Shown here one piece after another: positions 49,991 through 58,122 of a stretch of DNA of 64,000 nucleotides; the stretch's first letter is position 1, and each line of letters begins with the position of its first letter. Below the pieces are notes generated by a model. It ran no database searches, had not been told where the DNA came from, and saw only the letters and a program-made list of their open reading frames with translations. This DNA is from Pseudoxanthomonas winnipegensis (lineage in GTDB: Bacteria > Pseudomonadota > Gammaproteobacteria > Xanthomonadales > Xanthomonadaceae): positions 62,001 through 126,000 of the forward strand of contig NZ_SHMH01000007.1 in NCBI RefSeq assembly GCF_004283755.1, read 5' to 3'. The position numbers and the translations under genes were made by a program.

Positions 49991-51040
49991 ATGCGGCGCT
50001 ATGCCAAGATATTAAGTCTGATCGCGCTGGTGCCGCTGCTGGCGCTGGCGGCGGTGCCGTTCTGGGGAGACAAACAGTCGCGTCCGATCGATACGGCCGC
50101 GGCCGATCTCAAGCCGGGACAATGGGTGTGGGCCGGCGATGACAAGAGCGCCGGGCCGATGGCGGTGATCGTCAGCCTGACCGAACAGCGCGCCTATGTG
50201 TACCGCAACGGCATCCTGATGGCCTGGAGCACGGTGAGCACCGGCAAGGCCGGCTACGAGACGCCGACCGGGGTGTTCACCATCCTGCAGAAGGACAAGG
50301 ACCACCGCTCCAACAAGTACAACAGCGCGCCGATGCCCTACCAGCAGCGGCTGACCTGGGACGGCGTGGCCCTGCACGCCGGTGGCCTGCCCGGCTATCC
50401 CGAATCGCACGGCTGCGTGCACCTGCCGACCGGCTTCGCGCAGAAGCTGTTCGACGCCTCGACCATGGGCATGGTCGTGGTCGTGGTCGTGGCCGAAGCG
50501 GGACATTCGGCCGCCGATCTGGTCCACCCCGGCGCGCTCAGCCCGATCGACCCGTCCACCGGCAAGGACGTGGACATGCCCCTGCTGGAGGACGGCCAGC
50601 CCTGGCGCTGGGATCCCTCGCGGGCGAGCAAGGGCCCGCTGTCGGTGGTGCTCAGCCGCACCGACCGGATCCTGTTCGTCTACCGCGACGGGGTGGAGAT
50701 CGGACGCACGCGCATCAAGCTGGGAGGCCCGGACCTGCGCAGCGGCACGCATGCCTATGTGGTCAAGGCTGGCTATGTGCCGCCGGCCGCCGGCAGCGTG
50801 ACGCCGACGACGCCGATGCCCGAATGGATCGGCATCGGCGTGCCCGGCAGCGAGGACGACGCCGGCGCGCCGCTGCCCGAGGACCTGGCGCGACAGGTGG
50901 TGATCCCCGAGGCGTTCAAGGCCCAGGTGCTGCCGCTGGTGCAGCCGGGCACCGTGCTGGTGGCCACCGATGCCAGCGTGCTGCCGCGCACCACCGGCGT
51001 GCATCTGCAGGTGATCGACGCCGATCCGCCGGAGCGCTGA
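49991..51040 (+). CDS. L,D-transpeptidase (YkuD domain)
   Basis: A 349-residue exported protein. An N-terminal hydrophobic segment (about 7-23) anchors or exports it. A YkuD catalytic domain follows at about 50-160, with VIVSLTEQRAYVYRNG, TPTGVFTILQKDKDH, and the active site SHGCVHLP with Cys 142. A second repeat-like region (about 215-349, VVLSRTDRILFVYRDGVEIG) resembles the first strand pair but has no Cys motif. GTCGTG repeats give six valines (160-165). The ATG has a strong AGGAGG. Likely role: peptidoglycan crosslinking in the periplasm. Confidence 0.9.
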   Translation: MRRYAKILSLIALVPLLALAAVPFWGDKQSRPIDTAAADLKPGQWVWAGDDKSAGPMAVIVSLTEQRAYVYRNGILMAWSTVSTGKAGYETPTGVFTILQKDKDHRSNKYNSAPMPYQQRLTWDGVALHAGGLPGYPESHGCVHLPTGFAQKLFDASTMGMVVVVVVAEAGHSAADLVHPGALSPIDPSTGKDVDMPLLEDGQPWRWDPSRASKGPLSVVLSRTDRILFVYRDGVEIGRTRIKLGGPDLRSGTHAYVVKAGYVPPAAGSVTPTTPMPEWIGIGVPGSEDDAGAPLPEDLARQVVIPEAFKAQVLPLVQPGTVLVATDASVLPRTTGVHLQVIDADPPER

Positions 51041-51086
51041 TGCGGGCGACGGGCGTCGCGTCGAAATGCGAAGCCCACGCCAGGCA

Positions 51087-51785
51087 CTAATGCGATGCGG
51101 GCTTGAGCCGCGCCTCGCACAGCCCCTTGGGCGTCCAGTCCTGGACCACGGTCGTGGCCGGCTGCGTGGCGTCGTGCAGGATCAGCACCAGCCCCCGGCG
51201 CAGCTGATCGCCGGTGGCCATCAGCGCCATCGGCGGGCCGCCCGGAATGATCCGTCCGGTGTCGCCCGGCCGGTCCAGGACGATGCCCTGCGGCGTCTCC
51301 AGGCAGGTCTCGCCGCTGAGCGTGAACCAGGCTTCCGGCCCGGAGTGCACATGGGTGCGCGAGACCATGCCGGGCGTGAACACCGCCTCCATGTACTGCG
51401 CCGCATAGGCGTGGCGCGGATCGACCGGCAGCGGCCCGATGCTGGCGCGATGCGTCGCCCCGGCCGGCGGCGTCCAGTCCTTGCCGGCGATGGTCATCAG
51501 CCAGACCTCGCCCAGCGATTCGAGCACCAGACCGTTGGGCGAGCGCGCTGCCTCGGCGCTGGCGCGGTCGGGGAAGCGGTCGATCTGCCAGTACGGCGAC
51601 TGCGGCAGGGGGTCGACCGGTTGCTCGCCGATGATCCAGCACCCGACCTCACCGGTGCGCTCGGCCACGGGCCGGCAGCCCTGCGGCGGCATGGGATGCG
51701 CCATGGGGGTTGGCGCGGCGGCCGGGGCTGGCATGCTCACCGCCAGCCAGACCGCCAGCGCGGCGCCGATGCCTGTCACTCGCAT
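51087..51785 (-). CDS. Secreted cupin-domain protein
   Basis: A 232-residue exported protein. A signal peptide (1-24, AVSMPAPAAA) precedes a beta-rich domain with a short conserved-looking CRPVAERTGEVGCWI segment and a cupin core (about 140-225; SRTHVHSGPEAWFTLSGET), where the His-x-His and Glu could bind a metal. Enzymatic role is unknown. The ATG at 51785 starts the signal peptide; an in-frame ATG at 51821 adds an unlikely polar extension. It is convergent with the L,D-transpeptidase. Confidence 0.75.
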   Translation of the reverse strand: MRVTGIGAALAVWLAVSMPAPAAAPTPMAHPMPPQGCRPVAERTGEVGCWIIGEQPVDPLPQSPYWQIDRFPDRASAEAARSPNGLVLESLGEVWLMTIAGKDWTPPAGATHRASIGPLPVDPRHAYAAQYMEAVFTPGMVSRTHVHSGPEAWFTLSGETCLETPQGIVLDRPGDTGRIIPGGPPMALMATGDQLRRGLVLILHDATQPATTVVQDWTPKGLCEARLKPASH

Positions 51786-51856
51786 GCGCTGCCTCGTCTC
51801 ATCAAAGGTCTCCCACGACAACGCGCGGGAACGTCAGACCAGGCCATCGCGCGCGA

Positions 51857-52315
51857 TCAGACCCGCAGTCCGCCGTAGCGCGCCATGCCGGCGGCCAGCA
51901 CTAAGATCAGCGCGATCAGCCCCAGCTGGAAACGGATCGCCCCGCGCACCCGGGCGGTCTCGGCCGGCGACGGCAGGAAGGCGGCATCGCCGGTCAGCGC
52001 GCGTCGCCAGCGCAGGAAGCGCAGCGTCGGCCACAGCGACACCAGCGCGGCCAGGACGAAGCAGCCCAGCTTGGCGTGGAACCAGGGGTTGTGCAGATAG
52101 AAGTCGGCGCCCTTGATGCCGCCGAACACCCGCCACAGTCCCGCCCCCAGCAGCAGCCCGGCCGTCAGCCCATAGCCCCGATCCAGCCGCAGCAGCCGGC
52201 CGACGCCGGCCGCGTCCAGCGGCCGCGACAGCAGCACCGATTCGGCCACGAGCATGGCGATCAGGCCGAACAGCAGCAGGTGATGCAGGGCGGCGAGCGC
52301 GAAGTCCATCCACAT
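51857..52315 (-). CDS. DUF2214 membrane protein
   Basis: A 152-residue protein with four transmembrane helices. The sequence ALHHLLLFGLIAMLVAESVL and DRGYGLTAGLLLGAGLWRVF fit DUF2214, followed by GADFYLHNPWFHAKLGCFVL and a final helix. Histidines in the first and third helices might bind heme or metal, but this is speculative. Function is unknown. ATG at 52315 (or the second Met at 52309) is preferred over an upstream in-frame ATG. It lies 71 bases upstream of the cupin gene on the same strand. Confidence 0.8.
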   Translation of the reverse strand: MWMDFALAALHHLLLFGLIAMLVAESVLLSRPLDAAGVGRLLRLDRGYGLTAGLLLGAGLWRVFGGIKGADFYLHNPWFHAKLGCFVLAALVSLWPTLRFLRWRRALTGDAAFLPSPAETARVRGAIRFQLGLIALILVLAAGMARYGGLRV

Positions 52316-52416
52316 AGCGGCAGCTTCCGGCGGAGTCGGCCGATACTGGACGCCGCCGGCCATCCCAGGCAGTGCCGGTTGTCACCAAATGCACGCATCG
52401 CGGCGCTCGCGGCAGG

Positions 52417-54012
52417 TCAACGCAGGTCGCCGATGACCACCTGGGCGGCGTTGTGGCCGGGCGCGCCGGTGACCCCGCCGCCGGGATGGGTGCCGGCACC
52501 GCACAGATAGAGACCGGGAATCGCGCCGCGATAGTCCGCCTGCCCCAGCGCCGGGCGCGCGGCGAACAGCTGGTTGAGCGTCAGCGCGCCATGGAAGATG
52601 TCGCCGCCGATCAGGCCGAAGTCGCGCTCCAGATCCAGCGGGCTCTTGATCTGCCGGCCCAGGACCGAGGCGGCGAAGCCCGGCGCGTAGCGCTCGACCG
52701 TGGCGATCATCAGGTCGGCCACTTCCTCGCGATGGTCGTCCCAGCTGCGGCCGTCGGGCAGCTGCGGGGCGACGTGCTGGCAGAACAGGCTGGCCACATG
52801 GCAGCCGGGCGGTGCCAGCGCGTCGTCCAGGGTCGAGGGGATCAGCAGTTCGACGATGGGCGCGCGCGCCCAGCCGTGCGCCCGCGCGTCGAGGTAGGCC
52901 CGGTCCATGTAGTCCAGCGACGGCGCCAGGATGATGCCGGCGGTGAGATGGTCGCCCTCGCCCGACAGCGCGCTGAAGGACGGCAGCCGCGCCAGGGCCA
53001 CATTCATGCGGAAGGTGCCCGAGCCGCAGCGCCAGTGCGCCATGCGCTCGGCGGTGGCCGGCGGCACGTGCTCGGCGCGCAGCAGGCGCTGGTAGAGCAG
53101 CTTCGGGTTGACGTTGGCCACCACGCAGCGCGCGCGCAGCGCCTCACCGGTGTGCAGCCGCACGCCGACCGCGCGGCCGCCTTCGACCAGGACCTCCTCG
53201 ACGCCGGCGTCGGTACGGATCGTGGCGCCGGCCGCGCGCGCGGCGGCGGCCATGGCCTGGGTGATCGCGCCCATGCCGCCGATGGCATGGCCCCAGGCGC
53301 CCTTGACGCCCTCGACCTCGCCGAACACGTGATGCAGCAGCACGTAGGCCGTGCCCGGCGTGTACGGGCTGGCGTAGTGGCCGACCACGCCGTCGAAGCC
53401 GAACAGCGCCTTGATCGGCGCGCTCTCGAACCAGCGGTCCAGATACTCGGCGGCCGAGAGCGTGAACAGGTCCAGCAGCTCCTGGCGCAGCGTCGCGTCC
53501 AGCGTCATCAGCCGGCGCCCGAGCCGGGCGCCGCGCAGCAGTTCGGGCAGCGCCTTCCACCAGCCCGCGTCGGTGACGTTGGGCGGCGGCTGCAGCGCCA
53601 GCGCGCGCAGCACGTCGGCGATGGCCTCTAGCCGTGCCTCGTAGGCCGGCAGGGCCTGCGCGTCGCGCGCGGAGAACTTGGCCACCTGCGCCTGGGTCTG
53701 GCCGGCGCCGGCGAGCAGGTACTGGCCATCGGGCAGCGGCAGGAAATTGCCGCACCGGCGCGGGACGATGCGCAGGCCGTGACCGCGCAGGTCGAGGTCC
53801 TCGATCACGCGCGGCTGCAGCAGCGAGACGGTGTAGGACGCCACCGAGTTGCGGAAGCCCGGATGGAACTCCTCGGTCACCGCCGCGCCGCCGACCACGC
53901 CGCGGCGCTCCAGCACGGTGACCCGCAGACCGGCGCGGGCCAGATAGGCCGCGCAGGTCAGGCCGTTGTGGCCACCGCCGACCAGCAGCACGTCGCAGGG
54001 CGGCGGGCTCAC
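52417..54012 (-). CDS. FAD-dependent oxidoreductase, PYROXD2/phytoene-desaturase-like
   Basis: A 531-residue flavoprotein. The N-terminal Rossmann motif VGGGHNGLTCAAYLARAG, then VLERRGVVGGAA, binds FAD, and the C-terminal block with LYLCGAGTHPGGGVTGAPGHNAA closes the FAD site. Overall similarity is to the CrtI-related PYROXD2 group rather than to true carotenoid desaturases; no other carotenoid genes are present. The substrate is unknown. GTG at 54012 gives the usual short N-terminus; an ATG at 54105 would add 31 atypical residues. The reading frame continues far upstream antisense to later genes and is not coding there. Confidence 0.85.
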   Translation of the reverse strand: MSPPPCDVLLVGGGHNGLTCAAYLARAGLRVTVLERRGVVGGAAVTEEFHPGFRNSVASYTVSLLQPRVIEDLDLRGHGLRIVPRRCGNFLPLPDGQYLLAGAGQTQAQVAKFSARDAQALPAYEARLEAIADVLRALALQPPPNVTDAGWWKALPELLRGARLGRRLMTLDATLRQELLDLFTLSAAEYLDRWFESAPIKALFGFDGVVGHYASPYTPGTAYVLLHHVFGEVEGVKGAWGHAIGGMGAITQAMAAAARAAGATIRTDAGVEEVLVEGGRAVGVRLHTGEALRARCVVANVNPKLLYQRLLRAEHVPPATAERMAHWRCGSGTFRMNVALARLPSFSALSGEGDHLTAGIILAPSLDYMDRAYLDARAHGWARAPIVELLIPSTLDDALAPPGCHVASLFCQHVAPQLPDGRSWDDHREEVADLMIATVERYAPGFAASVLGRQIKSPLDLERDFGLIGGDIFHGALTLNQLFAARPALGQADYRGAIPGLYLCGAGTHPGGGVTGAPGHNAAQVVIGDLR

Positions 54013-54135
54013 GCGGCGCAAATCCGTGACGGCTTGTACAGTTTGTGGCTGGCCTGCATACACTCGTGCCGATCGTGGGACACCCCGCGCGAGGCCCCCG
54101 GACATGCCGATCCCCAACGGAAGATCCAGCGTAGC

Positions 54136-55776
54136 GTGAACACGCGCTCCGTCCCAAGCCGTGGCGCGCGGCGGTGGCTGGCCGGTCGCGCCGGCGTCGG
54201 CGCGCGCCTGCTGACGGCGCTGGGCGCCGCGGCGCTGGTGGTCCTGCTGACCGTCTCGCAGGTCACCGCACCGCTGGATGCCGCACTGTTCGACGCCCTG
54301 GCCGCCGGGCGCGTGCGGCCGGCCGATGCGCGGGTGGTGGTGATCGCCATCGATGCGGACAGCGAGCGCCAGCTCGGCCCCTGGCCCTGGCCGCGGCGCG
54401 AACTGGCCGCGCTGGTGGACCGGCTCTCGGCCGCCGGCACCCGCGCGGTCGGGCTGCAGCTGCTGCTGGCCCAGCCGAGCCTGTTCGATCCGCAGGGCGA
54501 TGCGCTGCTGGCCGAGGCGATCGCCCGCAACGGCGCGGTCGTGCTGCCGGTGGTGCCGGACCTGCCGCCGGCGCCGCAGCCGGCGACCGCGCTGCTGCCG
54601 GCCGGCGAACTGATCCAGGCCGCCGCCGGGCTGGGCCATGTGGACGTCGAGGTCGACCGCGACGGCATCGCCCGGCGCCTGCCGCTGCGCGCCGGCCTGG
54701 GCAGCGCGCGCTGGCCCGCCTTCGCCAGCGCGCTCGCGGCCTTGGCCGGGCGCGATGCCCGCACGCCGGCCGCAACGAGCCCAGCGAACGCCGCGCCGCC
54801 TGCCGCTTGGCCAGCACAGGCGCACTGGGTGCGCAGCCAGACCGTGCTGCTGCCCTACCCCGATGCGCAGACGCGGATCGCCCACGTCTCGGCGGCCGGC
54901 GTGCTGGACGGCCGAGTGGGCGCCGACGCGCTGGCCGGACGCGTGGCGCTGGTCGGCCGGCCCGACGCGCCCACCGAGCGCCTGCGCGCGCCCGGCGGGC
55001 GCACCCTGCCCGCGCTCGACGTCCAGGCCAATGCGCTGGCGCGGTTGCTGGAAGGCAACGCCATCTGGCCGATGCCGGTCGGCGCGCAGGCGCTGCTGTC
55101 GATCATGCTGGTCACCCTGCCCTTGCTGCTGCTGGGCCTGCCCGGCCTGAGGCGGCTGTGGGCGCCGATGGTCGTGGCCGTGGGCGTGACCGCGCTGCTG
55201 TGCTGGGCGCTGCTGCTGGCCGGGGCGTGGTTCCCGCCGATGCCGGCGCTGCTGGTGCTGGCCGTCGGCCTGGCCGCTGGCGGCGTGCGCGCCTGGCGTC
55301 GCGTGCGCCAGCGCGGCCTGACCGATCCGCAGACCGGCCTGGCCAACCGCGCCGGCTTCGACCTGCGCCTGGAGCAGGCGGTGCGCCGCGCCCGCCGCCG
55401 GCGTGCGCCGCTGTCGCTGTTGCTGGTCGAGATCCGTCCCGGCGCGTCCTCGGCCCAGGACAGCGGCGAACTGGCCGCCGCCGTGGCCGGCGCCCTGCGC
55501 CTGCGCGCGCAGGGACCGCACGACCTGGCCGCGCGCGTGGACGCCGGGCGCTTCGCCGCGCTGCTGGGCGGCGCGCAGGCGCATGTGGCCGCGCTGGTCG
55601 CCACCGCGCTGCAGGCCGACCTGGAGGGCCGCCCGGGCCGCGCCGGCCCGGCTACCGCCGGTCAGCCCCTGCGCATGGGCCTGGCCAGCCTGCAGGCCGA
55701 GGACCTGCAGGGCGCCGACCTGCTGCTGCGCGCCACCCGCGACCTGGTGGCCGTGCGCGAGCCTTTCGCACGCTGA
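54136..55776 (+). CDS. CHASE2 sensor protein with degenerate GGDEF domain
   Basis: A 546-residue membrane protein. An N-terminal helix (about 25-45) is followed by an extracytoplasmic CHASE2 domain (about 50-300; VVVIAIDADSERQLGPWPWPR), three helices (about 315-385) and a cytoplasmic domain with the GGDEF-family opening LTDPQTGLANRAGFDLRLEQA. Where an active cyclase has RxGGDEF, this protein has ARVDAGRF, so cyclic-di-GMP synthesis is not expected; it may bind nucleotide or a partner instead. The start is GTG with a weak ribosome site, divergent from the oxidoreductase gene. Confidence 0.82.
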   Translation: MNTRSVPSRGARRWLAGRAGVGARLLTALGAAALVVLLTVSQVTAPLDAALFDALAAGRVRPADARVVVIAIDADSERQLGPWPWPRRELAALVDRLSAAGTRAVGLQLLLAQPSLFDPQGDALLAEAIARNGAVVLPVVPDLPPAPQPATALLPAGELIQAAAGLGHVDVEVDRDGIARRLPLRAGLGSARWPAFASALAALAGRDARTPAATSPANAAPPAAWPAQAHWVRSQTVLLPYPDAQTRIAHVSAAGVLDGRVGADALAGRVALVGRPDAPTERLRAPGGRTLPALDVQANALARLLEGNAIWPMPVGAQALLSIMLVTLPLLLLGLPGLRRLWAPMVVAVGVTALLCWALLLAGAWFPPMPALLVLAVGLAAGGVRAWRRVRQRGLTDPQTGLANRAGFDLRLEQAVRRARRRRAPLSLLLVEIRPGASSAQDSGELAAAVAGALRLRAQGPHDLAARVDAGRFAALLGGAQAHVAALVATALQADLEGRPGRAGPATAGQPLRMGLASLQAEDLQGADLLLRATRDLVAVREPFAR

Positions 55777-55896
55777 AGCGGCGGCGCGGGCCATGACCTT
55801 CGACACCCCGCGCCTCCCCGACCGGCGAGCTACAGTCGCCCCCTTGCCCTCCCCCGTGGGGGCCACCGGCATCGTCAGTCCCGAACGCAAGCCCCA

Positions 55897-58020
55897 GTGA
55901 ACCTGTCCCAGAAGACCCCGCTCCTGCTGTCCCTGTCCATCGCCGCCGCCCTGGCAGGCTGCAACAAGGCCCCGCCCACCGCACCCGCCACCGAGGCGGG
56001 CGCGCCCGCCGCCGCGGCGCCGGCCACCCGGCCGGCCCTGGCCGTGGATGTCTCCAAGCTGCCGGCGTTCAACGCCTTCCAGCCCACCGACCTGGGCCCG
56101 GCCGATGCGGCGTGCAAGGACCTCAACGCCTACGCCAACGCCAAGTGGCTGGCCGCCAACCCGGTGCCGGCCGACCGCACCAGCTGGGGCAGCTTCGAGG
56201 TGCTGAGCGAGCGCTCGGAAGCGGTGCAGCAGCAGCTGGCCGAACAGGCCGCCGCCGGCACCGACGCTACGGGCGTGACCAAGATCGTCGGCGACTTCTG
56301 GGCCACCGGCATGGACCGGGCCAAGATCGATGCGCAGGGCCTGGACCCGCTCAAGGACACGCTGGCCGCCATCGACGGGCTGAGCGACACCGCACGCATC
56401 ACCGACTACCTGCGCAGCGAAGCGGCGGCCGGGCGCAACCCGCTGTTCGGCTTCGGCGCCAGCCCGGACTTCAAGGACTCCAGCGTCAACATCGCCTACG
56501 CCTTCCAGGGCGGCCTGGGCCTGCCCGATCCGGAGTACTACACCAAGGCCGACAACAAGGCCAAGCTGCAGGCCTACCAGGCGCACATCGCCCGCACGCT
56601 GGAGCTGGCCGGCGTCCCCGCGCAGGCCGCGGCCACGCAGGCCGGCGAGGTCATCGCCTTCGAGACGCGCCTGGCCAAGGTCTCCAAGACCAGCACCGAG
56701 CTCTCGCGCGACGCCAAGCTGTCCTACAACCCGGTCACGCTGGAGCAGGCCGACAAGCTCACCCCCAACTGGTCCTGGAGCGCGTTCTTCAAGTCCCAGG
56801 GCGTGGCCGCGCCGAAGCAGTTCTCGCTGGCCATCCCGGCCTTCCACCAGGAGGTCTCGGCGATGCTGGGCGATACCGCCCCGGCGACCTGGCAGGCCTA
56901 CCTGCGCTTCCACGCCATCGACGACGCGAGCCCGTACCTGAGCCAGCCCTTCGTCGATGAGCACTTCGCCTTCTGGAACAAGACCCTGCGCGGCCAGCAG
57001 CAGATCCGTCCGCTGCCCAAACGCGTGCTGGCCACGCTCAACCGCCAGGCCGGCGAGACCCTGGGCCAGCTGTACGTCAAGGCCGCCTTCCCGGCAGAGG
57101 CCAAGGCGCAGATGGAAACGCTGGTGGGCAACCTGCGCACCGCGCTGAAGGCGCGCATCGAGAAGCTCGACTGGATGAGCGAGGCGACCAAGGCCAAGGC
57201 CATCGAGAAGTGGAACACCTTCACGCCCAAGATCGGCTATCCGGACAAGTGGCGCGACTGGTCCGGCCTGCATACCAGCCGCGACAGCTACATCGGCAAC
57301 GTGCTGGCCGCGCAGACGTTCAACTACCGCTACGAGCTGTCCAAGATCGGCAAGCCGGTGGACCGCACCGAGTGGGGCATGACGCCGCAGACGATCAACG
57401 CCTACTACAACCCGCAGCAGAACGAGATCGTGTTCCCGGCCGCGATCCTGCAGCCGCCGTTCTTCGATCCCAAGGCCGACGCGGCGCTCAACTACGGCGG
57501 CATCGGCGCGGTGATCGGCCACGAGATGACCCACGGCTACGACGACCAGGGCAGCCGCTTCGGGCCGTCGGGCAACTTCATCGACGATCCGGGCTGGTGG
57601 ACGCAGCAGGATTTCCAGGCCTTCAAGGCGCGCGCCGCCGCGCTGATCGCCCAGTTCGACGGCTACACCACCCCGCAGGGCAAGGTTAGCGGCCAGCTGA
57701 CCCTGGGCGAGAACATCGCCGACCTGGGCGGCCTGAACACCGCCTTCGACGCGATGCAGGCGGCCAACGCCGGCAAGGAGGATCCCAAGATCGATGGCCT
57801 GACCCAGGACCAGCGCTTCTTCCTCAACTGGGCCACGGTGTGGCGTCGCAACTTCAAGCCGGAGGAGCTGGCCGTGCGCCTGAAGACCGACCCGCACGCC
57901 CCGGCCCAGTTCCGCGCCATCGGCGCGCCATCGAACATGCCGGCCTACGCCGCCGCCTTCGCCTGCAAGGCCGGCGATGCGATGGTCCGCGACGACGCGC
58001 ACCGCGTGGTGATCTGGTAG
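55897..58020 (+). CDS. M13 family metallopeptidase lipoprotein (paralogue 1)
   Basis: A 707-residue neprilysin-like zinc endopeptidase. The signal peptide ends in the lipobox LAGC with Cys 22, so it is envelope-anchored, followed by an Ala/Pro linker. The large helical M13 N-domain (about 65-430) precedes the catalytic domain: NAYYNP substrate motif, HEMTH (H542, E543, H546), and ENIADLGG with the third ligand E605. It ends in VVIW, the usual M13 C-terminus. All active-site residues are present. GTG start. It is the first of three M13 paralogues, followed closely by paralogue 2. Confidence 0.95.
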   Translation: MNLSQKTPLLLSLSIAAALAGCNKAPPTAPATEAGAPAAAAPATRPALAVDVSKLPAFNAFQPTDLGPADAACKDLNAYANAKWLAANPVPADRTSWGSFEVLSERSEAVQQQLAEQAAAGTDATGVTKIVGDFWATGMDRAKIDAQGLDPLKDTLAAIDGLSDTARITDYLRSEAAAGRNPLFGFGASPDFKDSSVNIAYAFQGGLGLPDPEYYTKADNKAKLQAYQAHIARTLELAGVPAQAAATQAGEVIAFETRLAKVSKTSTELSRDAKLSYNPVTLEQADKLTPNWSWSAFFKSQGVAAPKQFSLAIPAFHQEVSAMLGDTAPATWQAYLRFHAIDDASPYLSQPFVDEHFAFWNKTLRGQQQIRPLPKRVLATLNRQAGETLGQLYVKAAFPAEAKAQMETLVGNLRTALKARIEKLDWMSEATKAKAIEKWNTFTPKIGYPDKWRDWSGLHTSRDSYIGNVLAAQTFNYRYELSKIGKPVDRTEWGMTPQTINAYYNPQQNEIVFPAAILQPPFFDPKADAALNYGGIGAVIGHEMTHGYDDQGSRFGPSGNFIDDPGWWTQQDFQAFKARAAALIAQFDGYTTPQGKVSGQLTLGENIADLGGLNTAFDAMQAANAGKEDPKIDGLTQDQRFFLNWATVWRRNFKPEELAVRLKTDPHAPAQFRAIGAPSNMPAYAAAFACKAGDAMVRDDAHRVVIW

Positions 58021-58122
58021 CCCCTTCCCTCACGGCGAGGCGCGCAGGCGCCTCGCTTCTTCGCCCTCTTCGTGCCCAAGCGGCACCTTCCAATGCCCCT
58101 TGCGGGCTGTGAGTCCAACGAC

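Noticed and set aside
52417-54012. Carotenoid (xanthomonadin-type or crt) pigment cluster
   Set aside because: Only one desaturase-like gene, closer to PYROXD2; no other pigment genes nearby.
52417-58002. A single very long open frame on the minus strand, antisense to the CHASE2 and M13 genes
   Set aside because: Only the part up to 54012 shows protein motifs; the rest is low-complexity Gly/Arg/Val sequence mirroring the GC3-rich genes on the plus strand.
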